19,049 bases of DNA from JAOTYV01 sp964469835 (GTDB lineage Bacteria; Pseudomonadota; Alphaproteobacteria; UBA8366). Of this stretch, positions 1-6,400 are shown piece after piece. The translations under genes and the position numbers were made by a program. How positions within the stretch are numbered: position 1 is the first letter of the stretch; every line of letters starts with the position of its first letter. The notes beneath the pieces were generated by a model, which made no database searches, was not told the DNA's origin, and worked only from the letters and a program-made list of their open reading frames with translations. The stretch covers positions 1 to 19,049 of the forward strand of contig CAYYBI010000323.1 of NCBI GenBank assembly GCA_964469835.1. The letters run 5' to 3'.

Positions 1-1
1 G

Positions 2-178
2 AATATTATGGAAGATTCCAAGGAAGAGGCGCGGTTGGTCCTGGATAACAATATGAAAATATTGAATATTCTGAGCGAAGCCATTCGATGCGCCGAAGAT
101 TCCACGCGAATTCTCGACAAGTCCTTCGGACCGAGCAAGGCGGCGAACGGCGGTTCGCCCCGAATCGGGCGCGCCTGA
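2..178 (+). CDS. C-terminal part of an unidentified protein (left edge)
   Basis: An open frame enters from the left edge and stops at TGA 176-178. It reads MEDSKEEARLVLDNNMKILN from the ATG at position 8 and goes on with an amphipathic helical stretch (LSEAIRCAEDSTRILDKSFG), then a short Gly/Ser/Arg tail. The composition is that of a real soluble alpha-helical protein, and codons are G/C-rich at the third position after the first 20. The frame is still open upstream of the ATG, so this is probably the end of a longer gene, though a complete 56-aa protein starting at 8 cannot be excluded. The pattern of an Asn-rich helix followed by a basic tail faintly recalls FlgN-type chaperone C-termini, but this is only an impression. 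A 7-bp inverted repeat (142-148/153-159, loop GGCG) lies inside the last codons and has no T-tract after it. Confidence 0.55.
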   Translation, partial: NIMEDSKEEARLVLDNNMKILNILSEAIRCAEDSTRILDKSFGPSKAANGGSPRIGRA

Positions 179-224
179 CCGCACCGGCGGCGGATGATTT
201 CCGCTTGAGCGGCAATCTCAAGTC

Positions 225-443
225 TTAGCTTTGTAGATTTGGTAATTTGATCCTGTGCTTTAAATCGAGCGGCGCGGTGCCTTGTGCTGCGCGGTGGCGG
301 TGCAGGTTGTAGCGCCGCAGGCCGATCACCGCAGTCGAAAAAGCGAAGAACGCCAGTCCCCGGATCACTTGAAAATCCGCCTGGCAGAGCACGCCAATGA
401 CGAAGGTGACTAGCGCGAAAGCGGTATTCAGCAAGCATCCCAA
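225..443 (-). CDS. possible small membrane protein, unknown function
   Basis: A 72-codon frame starting at TTG 443 encodes two hydrophobic segments, roughly residues 3-20 and 26-42, then a basic stretch (LRRYNLHRHR) and a polar tail. This fits a small two-helix inner-membrane protein with a cytoplasmic, positively charged C-terminus. No ATG precedes it in frame before the stop at 516-518, and I see no Shine-Dalgarno sequence before the TTG, so either the start is wrong or the gene is decayed. The frame stays open upstream to about 515, with low-complexity Arg-rich codons that look non-coding. I do not recognise the family. It converges with the gene tail at 2-178. Confidence 0.35.
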   Translation of the reverse strand: MGCLLNTAFALVTFVIGVLCQADFQVIRGLAFFAFSTAVIGLRRYNLHRHRAAQGTAPLDLKHRIKLPNLQS

Positions 444-914
444 TCCGTTGGTTGGCCGAACGCCGGGTGTGTCAGGGCGTAAAGCGGATCGTCGCCTGCG
501 GGGTCGCTGACGCTTTTAATGGAGAGTTAGTGGGACAAGGTTTGACCAGAAATTGAGCTTTAATGAGTTGAATTTTAACGGAGTTTCGATTATTTCGGCG
601 TTAACGGCGAATGGCGCCTCCGGATATGTCGCCGCGAGCCGCCGGTCAAATGACCGGCGGCATGACCTACTCCAAGCTACCGTCGAAGAGTTAGGCCGTA
701 ATAACCGCAATGCATCGGCCCAAAACGGAGATAATACCCTGTATACGACCTCCAGTACGGGCCTGTAGGAAGGATTGGGTTAACCACTACCCCCCGGTTC
801 CCCCACTATACCTTTCTGCAGGCCCCTTGGTTGTTTCCCAAATATGTCGATGACGCAGCGTGCGGCCAGCGGTGATGCCCGCAGCGCGCTTTCATGCTGC
901 GCGCGGCTGTCCGG
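444..914. other. 471-bp stretch without a convincing gene
   Basis: Open frames of 60-100 codons on both strands overlap here, but none has a recognisable ribosome-binding site, ATG start or domain. The plus frame from TTG 553 to TAG 768 has reasonable amino-acid composition but no supporting start signal. The notable item is the perfect 24-bp palindrome at 638-661, listed separately. A pyrimidine-rich run with two C-tracts lies at about 788-806. Nothing else is supported. Confidence 0.5.
638..661. promoter_or_regulatory. perfect 24-bp palindrome (possible operator)
   Basis: The arm GCCGCCGGTCA (638-648) is followed by AA (649-650) and then its exact reverse complement TGACCGGCGGC (651-661). 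Eleven matched pairs around a 2-bp centre suit a site for a dimeric DNA-binding protein better than a hairpin terminator, and no T-run follows on either strand. No regulator gene lies nearby, so the partner is unknown. Confidence 0.4.
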
Positions 915-1295
915 TCAATAATCGCCATGCGTGCAATCGACATAGCGTTTGCCGTATACGTTGAACTGGATGCTGCAGCCGACGACACGATTTTGCGTCG
1001 GATGGACAAACCAAAGATATCTGCCGCCAATTCGCGTCGGAGCGTTGTTTGCGCCCTGCGTCGGTTGTGGCGGTTGCGGCGTTTGCTGTGTGGTCCGCTG
1101 GTTGCCCCGAACAACGGTAACACCGCTTTCGTCGGGCGACGATCGGTATTGTCGCCGGTCGCCGGAATGGTCGTTGCCGCGAACTACGGTCACCTCACCG
1201 CTCTGCGTGACACTTTGGGCCCGGACGCTGGTTCCGGCGATCAAGGTTACGCCAAGAGCGGCGACAAAAAGGACCATGGGCCATTGCTTATGCAT
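915..1295 (-). CDS. small secreted protein with an internal VTVVRGN repeat
   Basis: A 126-aa protein, unidentified by family. The ATG at 1295 is chosen over an adjacent in-frame TTG because GGGAGAGG lies about 6 bases upstream on the minus strand. Residues 1-27 form a classical Sec signal peptide: HKQW, then a hydrophobic core MVLFVAALGVTLIAG, then cleavage after VRA. The mature protein is therefore periplasmic or secreted. It carries two copies of VTVVRGN (about residues 35-41 and 59-65) separated by a polar linker. A Thr/Gln/Pro-rich low-complexity stretch follows, then a compact C-terminus (GGRYLWFVHPTQNRVVGC) with two cysteines (in VVGCS and VDCTH) that could form a disulfide. Overlapping plus-strand frames are treated as shadows because they lack signal features. 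No function can be assigned. Confidence 0.75.
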   Translation of the reverse strand: MHKQWPMVLFVAALGVTLIAGTSVRAQSVTQSGEVTVVRGNDHSGDRRQYRSSPDESGVTVVRGNQRTTQQTPQPPQPTQGANNAPTRIGGRYLWFVHPTQNRVVGCSIQFNVYGKRYVDCTHGDY

Positions 1296-1625
1296 CAAAT
1301 TCCTCTCCCAGAGGGCCCTGGTCGACGGACGCGCTTACCGGTTGTCGGTATTCCCCGCGCCGTTTGCGGCAATCGCCGCATATCGGGCCTCTTTTCGTTG
1401 AGGAAAGCATAAACAGGCCTCACCGGCCGCTCATCAATGCATCGGTGTTACCTGAATGGTGTCAATGGGCGGCGGTGATCCGTCCCATGCCGGAGTGTCG
1501 ATTGCGGAGTTCGCGCGGCTGGAATCGTCGCCTTTAACCTTAAATTGACCACTAAAATGAGAAAGTGACCTATAACAATTTCATTCCGTTTTCGACATTC
1601 AGGTTAACCCATTCGCGCAGGTATC
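1296..1625. other. 330-bp divergent intergenic region
   Basis: This separates the minus-strand secreted-protein gene from the plus-strand LOG gene and so should hold both promoters. It contains a small dyad, TGCGGC-aatc-GCCGCA (1365-1380), on the 5' side of the minus gene. An AT-richer stretch after 1530 leads into the LOG gene. I see no coding frame with a start signal. Confidence 0.5.
1545..1576 (+). promoter_or_regulatory. weak promoter candidate for the LOG gene
   Basis: TTGACC (1545-1550) and TATAAC (1571-1576) resemble sigma-70 -35 and -10 boxes, and they lie in the AT-richer stretch just upstream of the gene at 1626. The spacer is 20 bp, longer than the usual 16-18, so the pairing is doubtful. 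The gene itself has a short AGG about 6 bases before its ATG. Confidence 0.22.
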
Positions 1626-2444
1626 ATGACGAAAAACAAACCGGCCGTATCGACCAAGGCCTATTCGAACGCAGGTTTTCTCCAAAGCAAGGACGCGCGG
1701 GCATTGCGGATTCTTGCGGAGTACCTGGAGCCGAAGAGCCGTTTCGACCATCACAAGATTGATGACACGATTGTCTTCATGGGATCGGCACGCACCTTGT
1801 CAAAAGTGGACGCCGAAAAAGCGTTGGCCGAGGCGGAACGCCGCGATGGGGACGTGGCCCGCGCGCAGACCGATCTTGCCATGTCGGCATACTATGAGGC
1901 GGCGCGTGAACTGGCACGCCGGCTGACCAATTGGTCCAAAAATCTTGAAGACGAGGATCGGCGTTTCGTCGTGTGCACCGGTGGTGGCCCTGGCATCATG
2001 GAGGCGGCAAATCGTGGTGCCTCCGAGGCCAAAGGCGTCAATCTGGGCCTGACGATATCTTTGCCGGATGAGCAGTCGGGCAACAGCTACATCACGCGCG
2101 GCCTCGATATTCATTTTCATTATTTCTTCATGCGCAAATTCTGGTTCGCCTATCAGGCGAAAGCGGTGGTGTTGTTTCCGGGTGGTTTCGGCACTCTGGA
2201 TGAGCTGTTTGAGATTCTGACCCTACTGCAAACCCAGAAAATCCGAAAACGGCTGCCGGTGGTGCTGTACGGGTCCGAATTTTGGGAGAAAGTCGTTGAT
2301 TTTGACGCTCTGGCGTCATTTGGCACAATCAGTCCGGAAGACGTGGCGATCGTCGAGCGGTGTGATTCGATCGATGACGCCTATGATTTTATCGTTCGCG
2401 AACTGACCGAATTTGCGCTGAATATGCCGGGTACACTGCTGTGA
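1626..2444 (+). CDS. LOG-family nucleotide 5'-monophosphate phosphoribohydrolase
   Basis: A 272-aa cytosolic protein of the LOG / TIGR00730-like family, long mis-annotated as lysine decarboxylases. Characterised members hydrolyse the N-glycosidic bond of nucleotide or cytokinin riboside 5'-monophosphates, releasing base and ribose 5-phosphate. The Rossmann-like fold is visible in order: FMGSAR (51-56), TGGGPGIMEAAN (118-129), a central R170-K171, and the diagnostic PGGFGTLDE (185-193), whose Glu belongs to the active site. At 272 aa it is longer than the classic ~190-aa LOG enzymes, with about 45 extra N-terminal residues and an insertion at 60-110 (DAEKALAEAERRDGDVARA), as in the larger bacterial subgroup. 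All family motifs are intact. It appears monocistronic, and whether it makes cytokinin or acts in nucleotide salvage cannot be told from here. Confidence 0.9.
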   Translation: MTKNKPAVSTKAYSNAGFLQSKDARALRILAEYLEPKSRFDHHKIDDTIVFMGSARTLSKVDAEKALAEAERRDGDVARAQTDLAMSAYYEAARELARRLTNWSKNLEDEDRRFVVCTGGGPGIMEAANRGASEAKGVNLGLTISLPDEQSGNSYITRGLDIHFHYFFMRKFWFAYQAKAVVLFPGGFGTLDELFEILTLLQTQKIRKRLPVVLYGSEFWEKVVDFDALASFGTISPEDVAIVERCDSIDDAYDFIVRELTEFALNMPGTLL

Positions 2445-2540
2445 TGCTGAATATAATTGTGTAATATTCGGAAAATTCTCGGCAAAGTAGCATCGATGTC
2501 AGGTGCGGCGGGATTTAGTAATTAAATCCTATAGCCAATG

Positions 2541-2573
2541 AAAAAAGAGGCCATTGAAAAAATCAATGGCCTC
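2541..2573 (-). terminator. strong intrinsic terminator, minus-strand orientation
   Basis: GAGGCCATTGA (2547-2557), loop AAAAA (2558-2562) and TCAATGGCCTC (2563-2573) form a perfect 11-bp stem. On the minus strand the hairpin is followed directly by six Ts (2546-2541), the full intrinsic-terminator signature. On the plus strand it is followed by AAAGTCGG, so it would not work well for the LOG gene. The only upstream minus gene is the lipoprotein gene ending at 3195, more than 600 bp away, with a plus-strand gene between them. The transcript it ends is therefore unclear. Confidence 0.75.
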
Positions 2574-2635
2574 AAAGTCGGAGGAATCAAGAGGAGGTAT
2601 AGTCATAAAAATAACAAGAAATAGCCTCATTGGCA

Positions 2636-2649
2636 GTGACGAGTGTCAC
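2636..2649. promoter_or_regulatory. GTGAC-N4-GTCAC dyad (copy 1)
   Basis: A perfect 5-bp dyad with a GAGT spacer, in the AT-rich region upstream of the gene at 2744. The same half-sites and spacing recur at 17784-17797. The geometry resembles CRP/FNR-superfamily sites in general, but the half-sites match no consensus exactly, so binding is only a suggestion. Confidence 0.25.
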
Positions 2650-2713
2650 AATAATACAGTAAAAATTTTAGTTAAAATAATATATGTAATGAATACAAAG
2701 CAGCCTTATTTAT

Positions 2714-2756
2714 CTAATACTAATTCTTTGTTTCCGTTATCTAATGTCAGTATTAG
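2714..2756 (+). promoter_or_regulatory. inverted repeat spanning the start codon at 2744
   Basis: CTAATACT (2714-2721) is the exact reverse complement of AGTATTAG (2749-2756). In mRNA the 27-nt loop would contain the ATG at 2744, so a stem could limit access to the start. The region is AT-rich, where such repeats arise more easily by chance. Confidence 0.25.
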
Positions 2757-3109
2757 AATCCAATTCTGACGGCAATTTAAGTATTGCTGCTGGGATTGGT
2801 GCGACGATGCATGCTGAAACGAGCGGGCCATTCGGCCTGACTGTGCACGATGAGCACCTGTTCACGCGGGTCGCGTACGCCATGGTTGTGACCGGATTGT
2901 GGCATTCCGTGGTGCGGCGAAAAGAAAAGAGCTTCGACTATTTTGAGATCAATCGCCGGGGGGAACAGGCCGCCTACCGGGTCGGACGGCTGTCAACCGG
3001 TGGCTATGTCGTATTCCATCTCGATACCGGAGCCCGCGAAATCGGCAAATCTCTGGCCGAGGTACTGCGCGACGTCGCGTATGTGCCCAAATCATTGGAA
3101 GATGGTTAA
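2744..3109 (+). CDS. hypothetical protein, 121 aa
   Basis: I do not recognise the family. The stretch from about residue 30 looks like a small folded domain: HDEHLFTRVAYAMVVTGLWH, then a basic segment (RRKEKSFDYFEINRRGEQAA), two beta-like strands (YRVGRLSTGGYVVFHLDTG) and a terminal helix (EIGKSLAEVLRDVAYV). No signal peptide or clear membrane span is present. The start is uncertain. ATG 2744 has no Shine-Dalgarno sequence and an AT-rich leader. ATG 2807 (MHAETSGPFG, residue 22) is preceded by GGGATTGG and matches the point where normal codon usage resumes, so a 100-aa product is at least as likely. It converges with the lipoprotein gene at 3195. Confidence 0.65.
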   Translation: MSVLESNSDGNLSIAAGIGATMHAETSGPFGLTVHDEHLFTRVAYAMVVTGLWHSVVRRKEKSFDYFEINRRGEQAAYRVGRLSTGGYVVFHLDTGAREIGKSLAEVLRDVAYVPKSLEDG

Positions 3110-3133
3110 AATTTGGGGCGGTGGTCCAAATTT
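3109..3133. terminator. weak hairpin at the 3' end of the 2744 gene
   Basis: AAATTTGG (3109-3116) and CCAAATTT (3126-3133) form an 8-bp perfect inverted repeat with a 9-nt loop, starting on the last base of the stop codon. It sits between convergent genes, as a bidirectional terminator would. The stem is half A/T, and there is no long T-run on either side. Confidence 0.3.
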
Positions 3134-3194
3134 CCGGTCTAACACCACAAAAATGACGACAGAACGGTCTGCTACCCGCCGTCTCTTTTCCGGC

Positions 3195-4040
3195 TCAGGT
3201 TAGTGGCTTGATCAGGGGGGCGAATACGTACCCCAATACCCGACCACGGCGTGCAATGCGATACCAGGAAGCGCCGGTAATCTGTTCCACGACTTCGACC
3301 TCGGTGCGCATAGGCAGGGTGGTAATCCGTGCCGATTTCGTTGACGGCGCCTGACGGACGTTGGCGTTCTGAACCGTCGTGAATAATTGTGACGGTTCCG
3401 GATATATGAACCCGTACATCGGGTAAATGCCGGCGCCGTACCGATTTCCGGGCGTGTACCAGACCCGCACGGAAGACCAGTCGTTATTCGGTGATACATC
3501 GCGCACCGGCGTGCCGATGTGAATGCGCCTTCGGTTCAGCCAATTGGCGTGATCGACGACAATTTCCCGCTTATTCAGGACTTCCGTCACGACCGCGATA
3601 TGGCCGAACTTATTGCGGCGTGTCTGCTGCATCACCAGCACCGCGCCGACATCGGGCGTTTTGCCTCTCCTGAATTTTCCGTATGCGCGCCGCCACCACG
3701 TTCCCGCGTTCCCCCGTATGGGAATGCCCGAAGCATTGCGCGCGTAGGGTACACAATTCAGCGGACGCGGTGGCACAATGATCTTCGGTGGCGGTACGCC
3801 CATCGCCAATGTAGAGGCGTTGTACGGTTGTCCAATCCAGCTTGCGAGATCCCGCTTGCCGTCGTTTGCAGGCGATTCTTCTTCGGCTCCCGCTTCGTAA
3901 TTGCCGCTGGCTTCGTTCGCTGACGACAGAGAGTCCAATGATGAGTCCGAATTGGGGATGGCACACGCGGACAAAAACAGCCCAAAGCCGCCGAGGGCGA
4001 GCAAACAGCTTCCTCGGCTCCAAATATTTTTAGTCGGCAA
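3195..4040 (-). CDS. CHAP and SH3 domain lipoprotein (probable peptidoglycan hydrolase)
   Basis: A 281-aa predicted envelope lipoprotein. The TTG at 4040 is chosen because GGGGGA lies 4 bases upstream and the product then begins with K/R residues, a hydrophobic core (CLLALGGFGLFL) and a lipobox LSAC (lipidated Cys about 26). A further 10 codons upstream, to TTG 4070, are open but less likely. After an acidic, Ser-rich linker comes a CHAP-type cysteine peptidase/amidase domain (about 90-200). It shows NCVPYAR with the nucleophile Cys near 96, GHIAVV with His near 147, and VDHANW near 162-167. A bacterial SH3 domain closes the protein (about 221-280: NVRQAPSTKSARITTLPMRT, then WYRIARRGRVLGYV). 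CHAP domains cleave peptidoglycan amide or peptide bonds, and SH3 domains often bind the wall. It is last in a run of minus-strand envelope genes. Confidence 0.85.
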   Translation of the reverse strand: MPTKNIWSRGSCLLALGGFGLFLSACAIPNSDSSLDSLSSANEASGNYEAGAEEESPANDGKRDLASWIGQPYNASTLAMGVPPPKIIVPPRPLNCVPYARNASGIPIRGNAGTWWRRAYGKFRRGKTPDVGAVLVMQQTRRNKFGHIAVVTEVLNKREIVVDHANWLNRRRIHIGTPVRDVSPNNDWSSVRVWYTPGNRYGAGIYPMYGFIYPEPSQLFTTVQNANVRQAPSTKSARITTLPMRTEVEVVEQITGASWYRIARRGRVLGYVFAPLIKPLT

Positions 4041-4146
4041 GAATTCCCCCAACGGATCTAATGCACACAACGGCGAGAAATGATTAAGCCACTTTTCCTG
4101 CGCCGTTACAACTTGCGACTAAATCGTTGCGGATGGGCGCGGCCGT

Positions 4147-4177
4147 GGCGGCCTATGTGGCGGCGAGATAGGCCGCC
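4147..4177 (-). terminator. 10-bp GC-rich hairpin at the 3' end of the three-TM gene
   Basis: GGCGGCCTAT (4147-4156) and ATAGGCCGCC (4168-4177) form a perfect 10-bp stem with an 11-nt loop. On the minus strand the hairpin includes the final codons and TAG stop of the gene ending at 4153. No T-tract follows, so it may be an mRNA 3'-end stabiliser or weak terminator partly separating this gene from the downstream lipoprotein gene. Confidence 0.4.
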
Positions 4178-4824
4178 GCGATGCCGGGAATGACTGCTGC
4201 AAACACTATGAATGCTCCGATTGCTTCCCAATGGGCCCGGTTGACCGCCCGGTCGGCGTCGAGGACATCCTGGGTCGGCACGACCACGTTGAAGTCGATC
4301 GGGGCCATGGTGGTCATCGGCAGCAGGAAATCGAGCAGGCGGCTCTGGCCCGTTGAGCGCAGAAAATACGTCTGGATGATCGGATTGCCGGGACAGTGAT
4401 CTCGTGGCCGGAACAGTGCGGGAATCGACTGCTTGATGCCATTTGGCATGAGCCCCGCGTCGACATCCAGCGCAATCTGGTATCCCCAGTCGTCGAGCAA
4501 GCGAATATCCCGGATTTCATCCCAGGATATTGGGCTGGGACCCAATCGCTTATCGGTCACGCCTTGGCCGTCGATCGTCAGCACCGCACCCGACCACCGG
4601 AGCAGTTCGACACACAGCAGAATGGCCTTTCCGGTGAGCATGAAAATTCCCGTTAGTACCATGGATGCCGCAATGCGATTTTCCAGGGACGAGAGGCCGT
4701 CGAGATAAAATAGCGCTGCAATGAGGACCGCGACCGACAGCACGAGGATCGTAATCCACAAGAGGACGCGTCGCCGATCGACGAAATACTCAAAGCGATT
4801 GTCGAATAGAGCGGGTACGGTCAT
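4153..4824 (-). CDS. three-TM membrane protein with PH-like domain (STM3941-like)
   Basis: A 223-aa inner-membrane protein. Two hydrophobic helices (about 20-40 and 51-73) precede a soluble domain (about 80-190), and a third helix ends it (about 201-222). The soluble part begins VLTIDGQGVTDKRLGPSPIS then WDEIRDIRLLDD. This is the pattern of bacterial PH-like membrane proteins such as the STM3941 type: two short strands ending in a Gly turn, a basic residue pair, then I-x-W-x-x-I. The same module occurs in the Sel1-repeat protein encoded at 6786-8576, so the two are paralogous over this part. ATG 4824 is used; it lies 97 bp after the PrsW gene, so cotranscription is plausible. Function is unknown. 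The family assignment rests on topology plus the G-x-x-D-[KR]-R-L / W-x-x-I pattern. Confidence 0.7.
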   Translation of the reverse strand: MTVPALFDNRFEYFVDRRRVLLWITILVLSVAVLIAALFYLDGLSSLENRIAASMVLTGIFMLTGKAILLCVELLRWSGAVLTIDGQGVTDKRLGPSPISWDEIRDIRLLDDWGYQIALDVDAGLMPNGIKQSIPALFRPRDHCPGNPIIQTYFLRSTGQSRLLDFLLPMTTMAPIDFNVVVPTQDVLDADRAVNRAHWEAIGAFIVFAAVIPGIAAAYLAAT

Positions 4825-4921
4825 GACGTCGCGCCGTGGGTGATCGGAAAGGATGCGCGGAAAGTCTTGAATCCTGCGGATCCTGATCGCTCACTATGCG
4901 GTCACAAGGCTTGCCAATCCG

Positions 4922-5758
4922 TTAATCTCCGCTGCCCGCCACATTGCGTGCCGCAGGCGAGAGGGATGGGGCGTCGCTGCGCGCCGATGGGCCGCTCGCG
5001 GCGCCATTCCCCAATGGCAAAGCTGCAAGATATGCGGGCGTCTTTGTCAACGATCTGACTGCGTGAACCGCGACAAGTCCCGTTGCGACAATTGCCATGA
5101 TGAAGACGATTTGGAATTCGAGCGCCTCGGCTTCAGCGAGCCCTTGGGCGTTATCGTAGAGCCGTTGCACCGCGAAAACCGGATAGTCGTAGAGGCCGTG
5201 CAAGACGGTCGGCCACAAAAACATCAGCAGGAGGGAGCGCCGCTTGGACCGCGTCGCGGTGAGGTATTGCGCGCCGTAGTACCCCATGATGATTCCCATC
5301 GTCGAATGCATCGGGATGGCGGTAACGGCACGAACCATTGCGGTGCCGCTCCAGTCCGCCGACCCGAAGACGTAATAGATGTTTTCGATCGAGGCGAATC
5401 CGAGCGATACGACTATCGAAAGGGCGACCACGTCTAACGGACGGCGGACATCTTCGTGCCGCAGCAGGAAGTAGTAAATCACCAGAATCTTGCCGATCTC
5501 TTCCGGCAAGGACGCCTCCAGAAAGGCGACGGCGATGGCGTATAGGTGCAAATCGGCGATCGAGGAAAAGCTCGGCGTAAACAAGGATGCCACCCCCGCA
5601 ATCGGAATTGCCGCGGTGAAACCGAGACCGAAAGCGATCCAAGTTAGTTCTCGAATGCCGCGCCATGCGTGCGAATAGCTGAAATACGCCAGCAGAAGCG
5701 CGCCGGGCGCGATTGCGGAGACGGCGGCGGCGAGGCGCAGAATTAGGGGGTCGCTCAC
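4922..5758 (-). CDS. prsW: PrsW-family intramembrane metalloprotease
   Basis: A 278-aa polytopic membrane protein with about eight hydrophobic segments. The PrsW signatures are all present: EE at 86-87 in LPEEIGK, GFASIEN (120-126) with Glu125-Asn126, MHSTMG with His151, and HGLYDYP (187-193). These conserved Glu and His residues sit in or near membrane helices and are thought to form the zinc-type active site. In Bacillus subtilis PrsW makes the first cut in anti-sigma factor RsiW. In proteobacteria substrates are mostly unknown. The start is GTG 5758 (SDPLILRLAA) with no strong Shine-Dalgarno sequence. The last ~40 residues are a Ser/Ala-rich cytoplasmic-type tail. No sigma or anti-sigma gene is in the window, so the substrate could be encoded elsewhere or be a neighbouring membrane protein. 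Confidence 0.88.
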   Translation of the reverse strand: MSDPLILRLAAAVSAIAPGALLLAYFSYSHAWRGIRELTWIAFGLGFTAAIPIAGVASLFTPSFSSIADLHLYAIAVAFLEASLPEEIGKILVIYYFLLRHEDVRRPLDVVALSIVVSLGFASIENIYYVFGSADWSGTAMVRAVTAIPMHSTMGIIMGYYGAQYLTATRSKRRSLLLMFLWPTVLHGLYDYPVFAVQRLYDNAQGLAEAEALEFQIVFIMAIVATGLVAVHAVRSLTKTPAYLAALPLGNGAASGPSARSDAPSLSPAARNVAGSGD

Positions 5759-5851
5759 GACGCCACCCGATCCGGGCAGTCGCCGGCACGTCGTGGCGGC
5801 ACGCTTGGGGCTTTGCCTAAGATTTCGAGCACCGGGCGCATCTTCGACCTT

Positions 5852-6400
5852 TTAAAGGTGCAGCAGGTCGTGGAGAGCGAGGGAGATCGTTATCCCCTGG
5901 GTGAGCGCGCCGAACACGGCGCCGGGTATCGATACGCCCCCTGCGTGCCGGATATAGGCAATACGCTGGTCTAATTCCGAGAATCGCTCCGCCGCTCGGT
6001 TTATTTTGTTGCGCGCATGCGTCAAATACCAGGATTTCGCATAGAGGCCCGTGCAGATTGCGATCATGAGTCCCGATCCGAAAAACAAGGATCCCGGCGC
6101 GATGTGATCGAATAGAACGGGAAGGATCACGAGGACGATGCCGCCCAAATACATTTTCCGATAGAAGAGCCAGGGGATCGTCAGCACGAATGCGGGCCAG
6201 TGCCATGAAATGGCACGATTTGGCTTTTCACGGGCGGGTGCGGTTACCGGTACATCCGGGCTTTCGGTACGCTGGTAGTGCGCCAAATAGATCGGCGCGC
6301 GCGGTCCGATAAAGTCGGTCAACAGGGTTTCCTGTCGCAAATTGCCTATCGGCGCATGGGCGACTTCGGCCGCGGGGTGCTCTGAATTTACCAAACTCAT
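5852..6400 (-). CDS. DUF2628 membrane protein
   Basis: A 182-aa membrane protein. A soluble N-terminal part carries FIGPRAPIYL (30-39), then a linker. The DUF2628 hallmark follows: SWHWPAF (65-71) and WLFYRKMY (77-84), in which a Trp-rich entry to the first helix is followed by a Tyr-Arg-Lys pair. Hydrophobic segments follow at about 87-101, 107-125 and 155-178, the middle two forming a hairpin. ATG 6400 is preferred over GTG 6412 because AGGTGG lies about 8 bases before it. DUF2628 proteins are common small inner-membrane proteins of unknown function. Here the gene leads the minus-strand cluster of PrsW, PH-like protein and lipoprotein, and shares a divergent promoter region with the Sel1 gene. 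Confidence 0.8.
   Translation of the reverse strand: MSLVNSEHPAAEVAHAPIGNLRQETLLTDFIGPRAPIYLAHYQRTESPDVPVTAPAREKPNRAISWHWPAFVLTIPWLFYRKMYLGGIVLVILPVLFDHIAPGSLFFGSGLMIAICTGLYAKSWYLTHARNKINRAAERFSELDQRIAYIRHAGGVSIPGAVFGALTQGITISLALHDLLHL

Larger units (their letters stand above)
2445..2743. other. AT-rich intergenic region with hairpin and dyads
   Basis: About 300 bp between the LOG gene and the small ORF at 2744, strikingly AT-rich compared with the flanking genes, especially 2600-2743. It holds the intrinsic terminator at 2541-2573, a GTGAC-N4-GTCAC dyad at 2636-2649, and the first arm of an inverted repeat that straddles the next start codon. A plus frame across 2554-2769 exists only because stop codons happen to be absent, and its composition is Lys/Asn/Ile-rich and unlike the neighbours. 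I see no tRNA or repeat element. Confidence 0.55.

Noticed and set aside
553..768. Plus-strand frame of 71 codons from TTG
   Set aside because: The amino-acid composition is not unreasonable, but there is no ATG, no good Shine-Dalgarno sequence and no recognisable motif. The 24-bp palindrome inside it is better read as a regulatory or repeat signal.
894..1412. Long plus-strand open frames opposite the secreted-protein gene
   Set aside because: They are antisense to a gene with a clear signal peptide and Shine-Dalgarno sequence. Their products are Arg/Cys-rich without domains, as expected for shadow frames in GC-rich DNA.
2554..2769. Lys/Asn/Ile-rich plus-strand frame of 71 codons
   Set aside because: It starts inside the terminator hairpin loop and runs through the AT-rich spacer. 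The AGGAGGT at about 2593-2599 is not followed by a usable start codon at the right distance.
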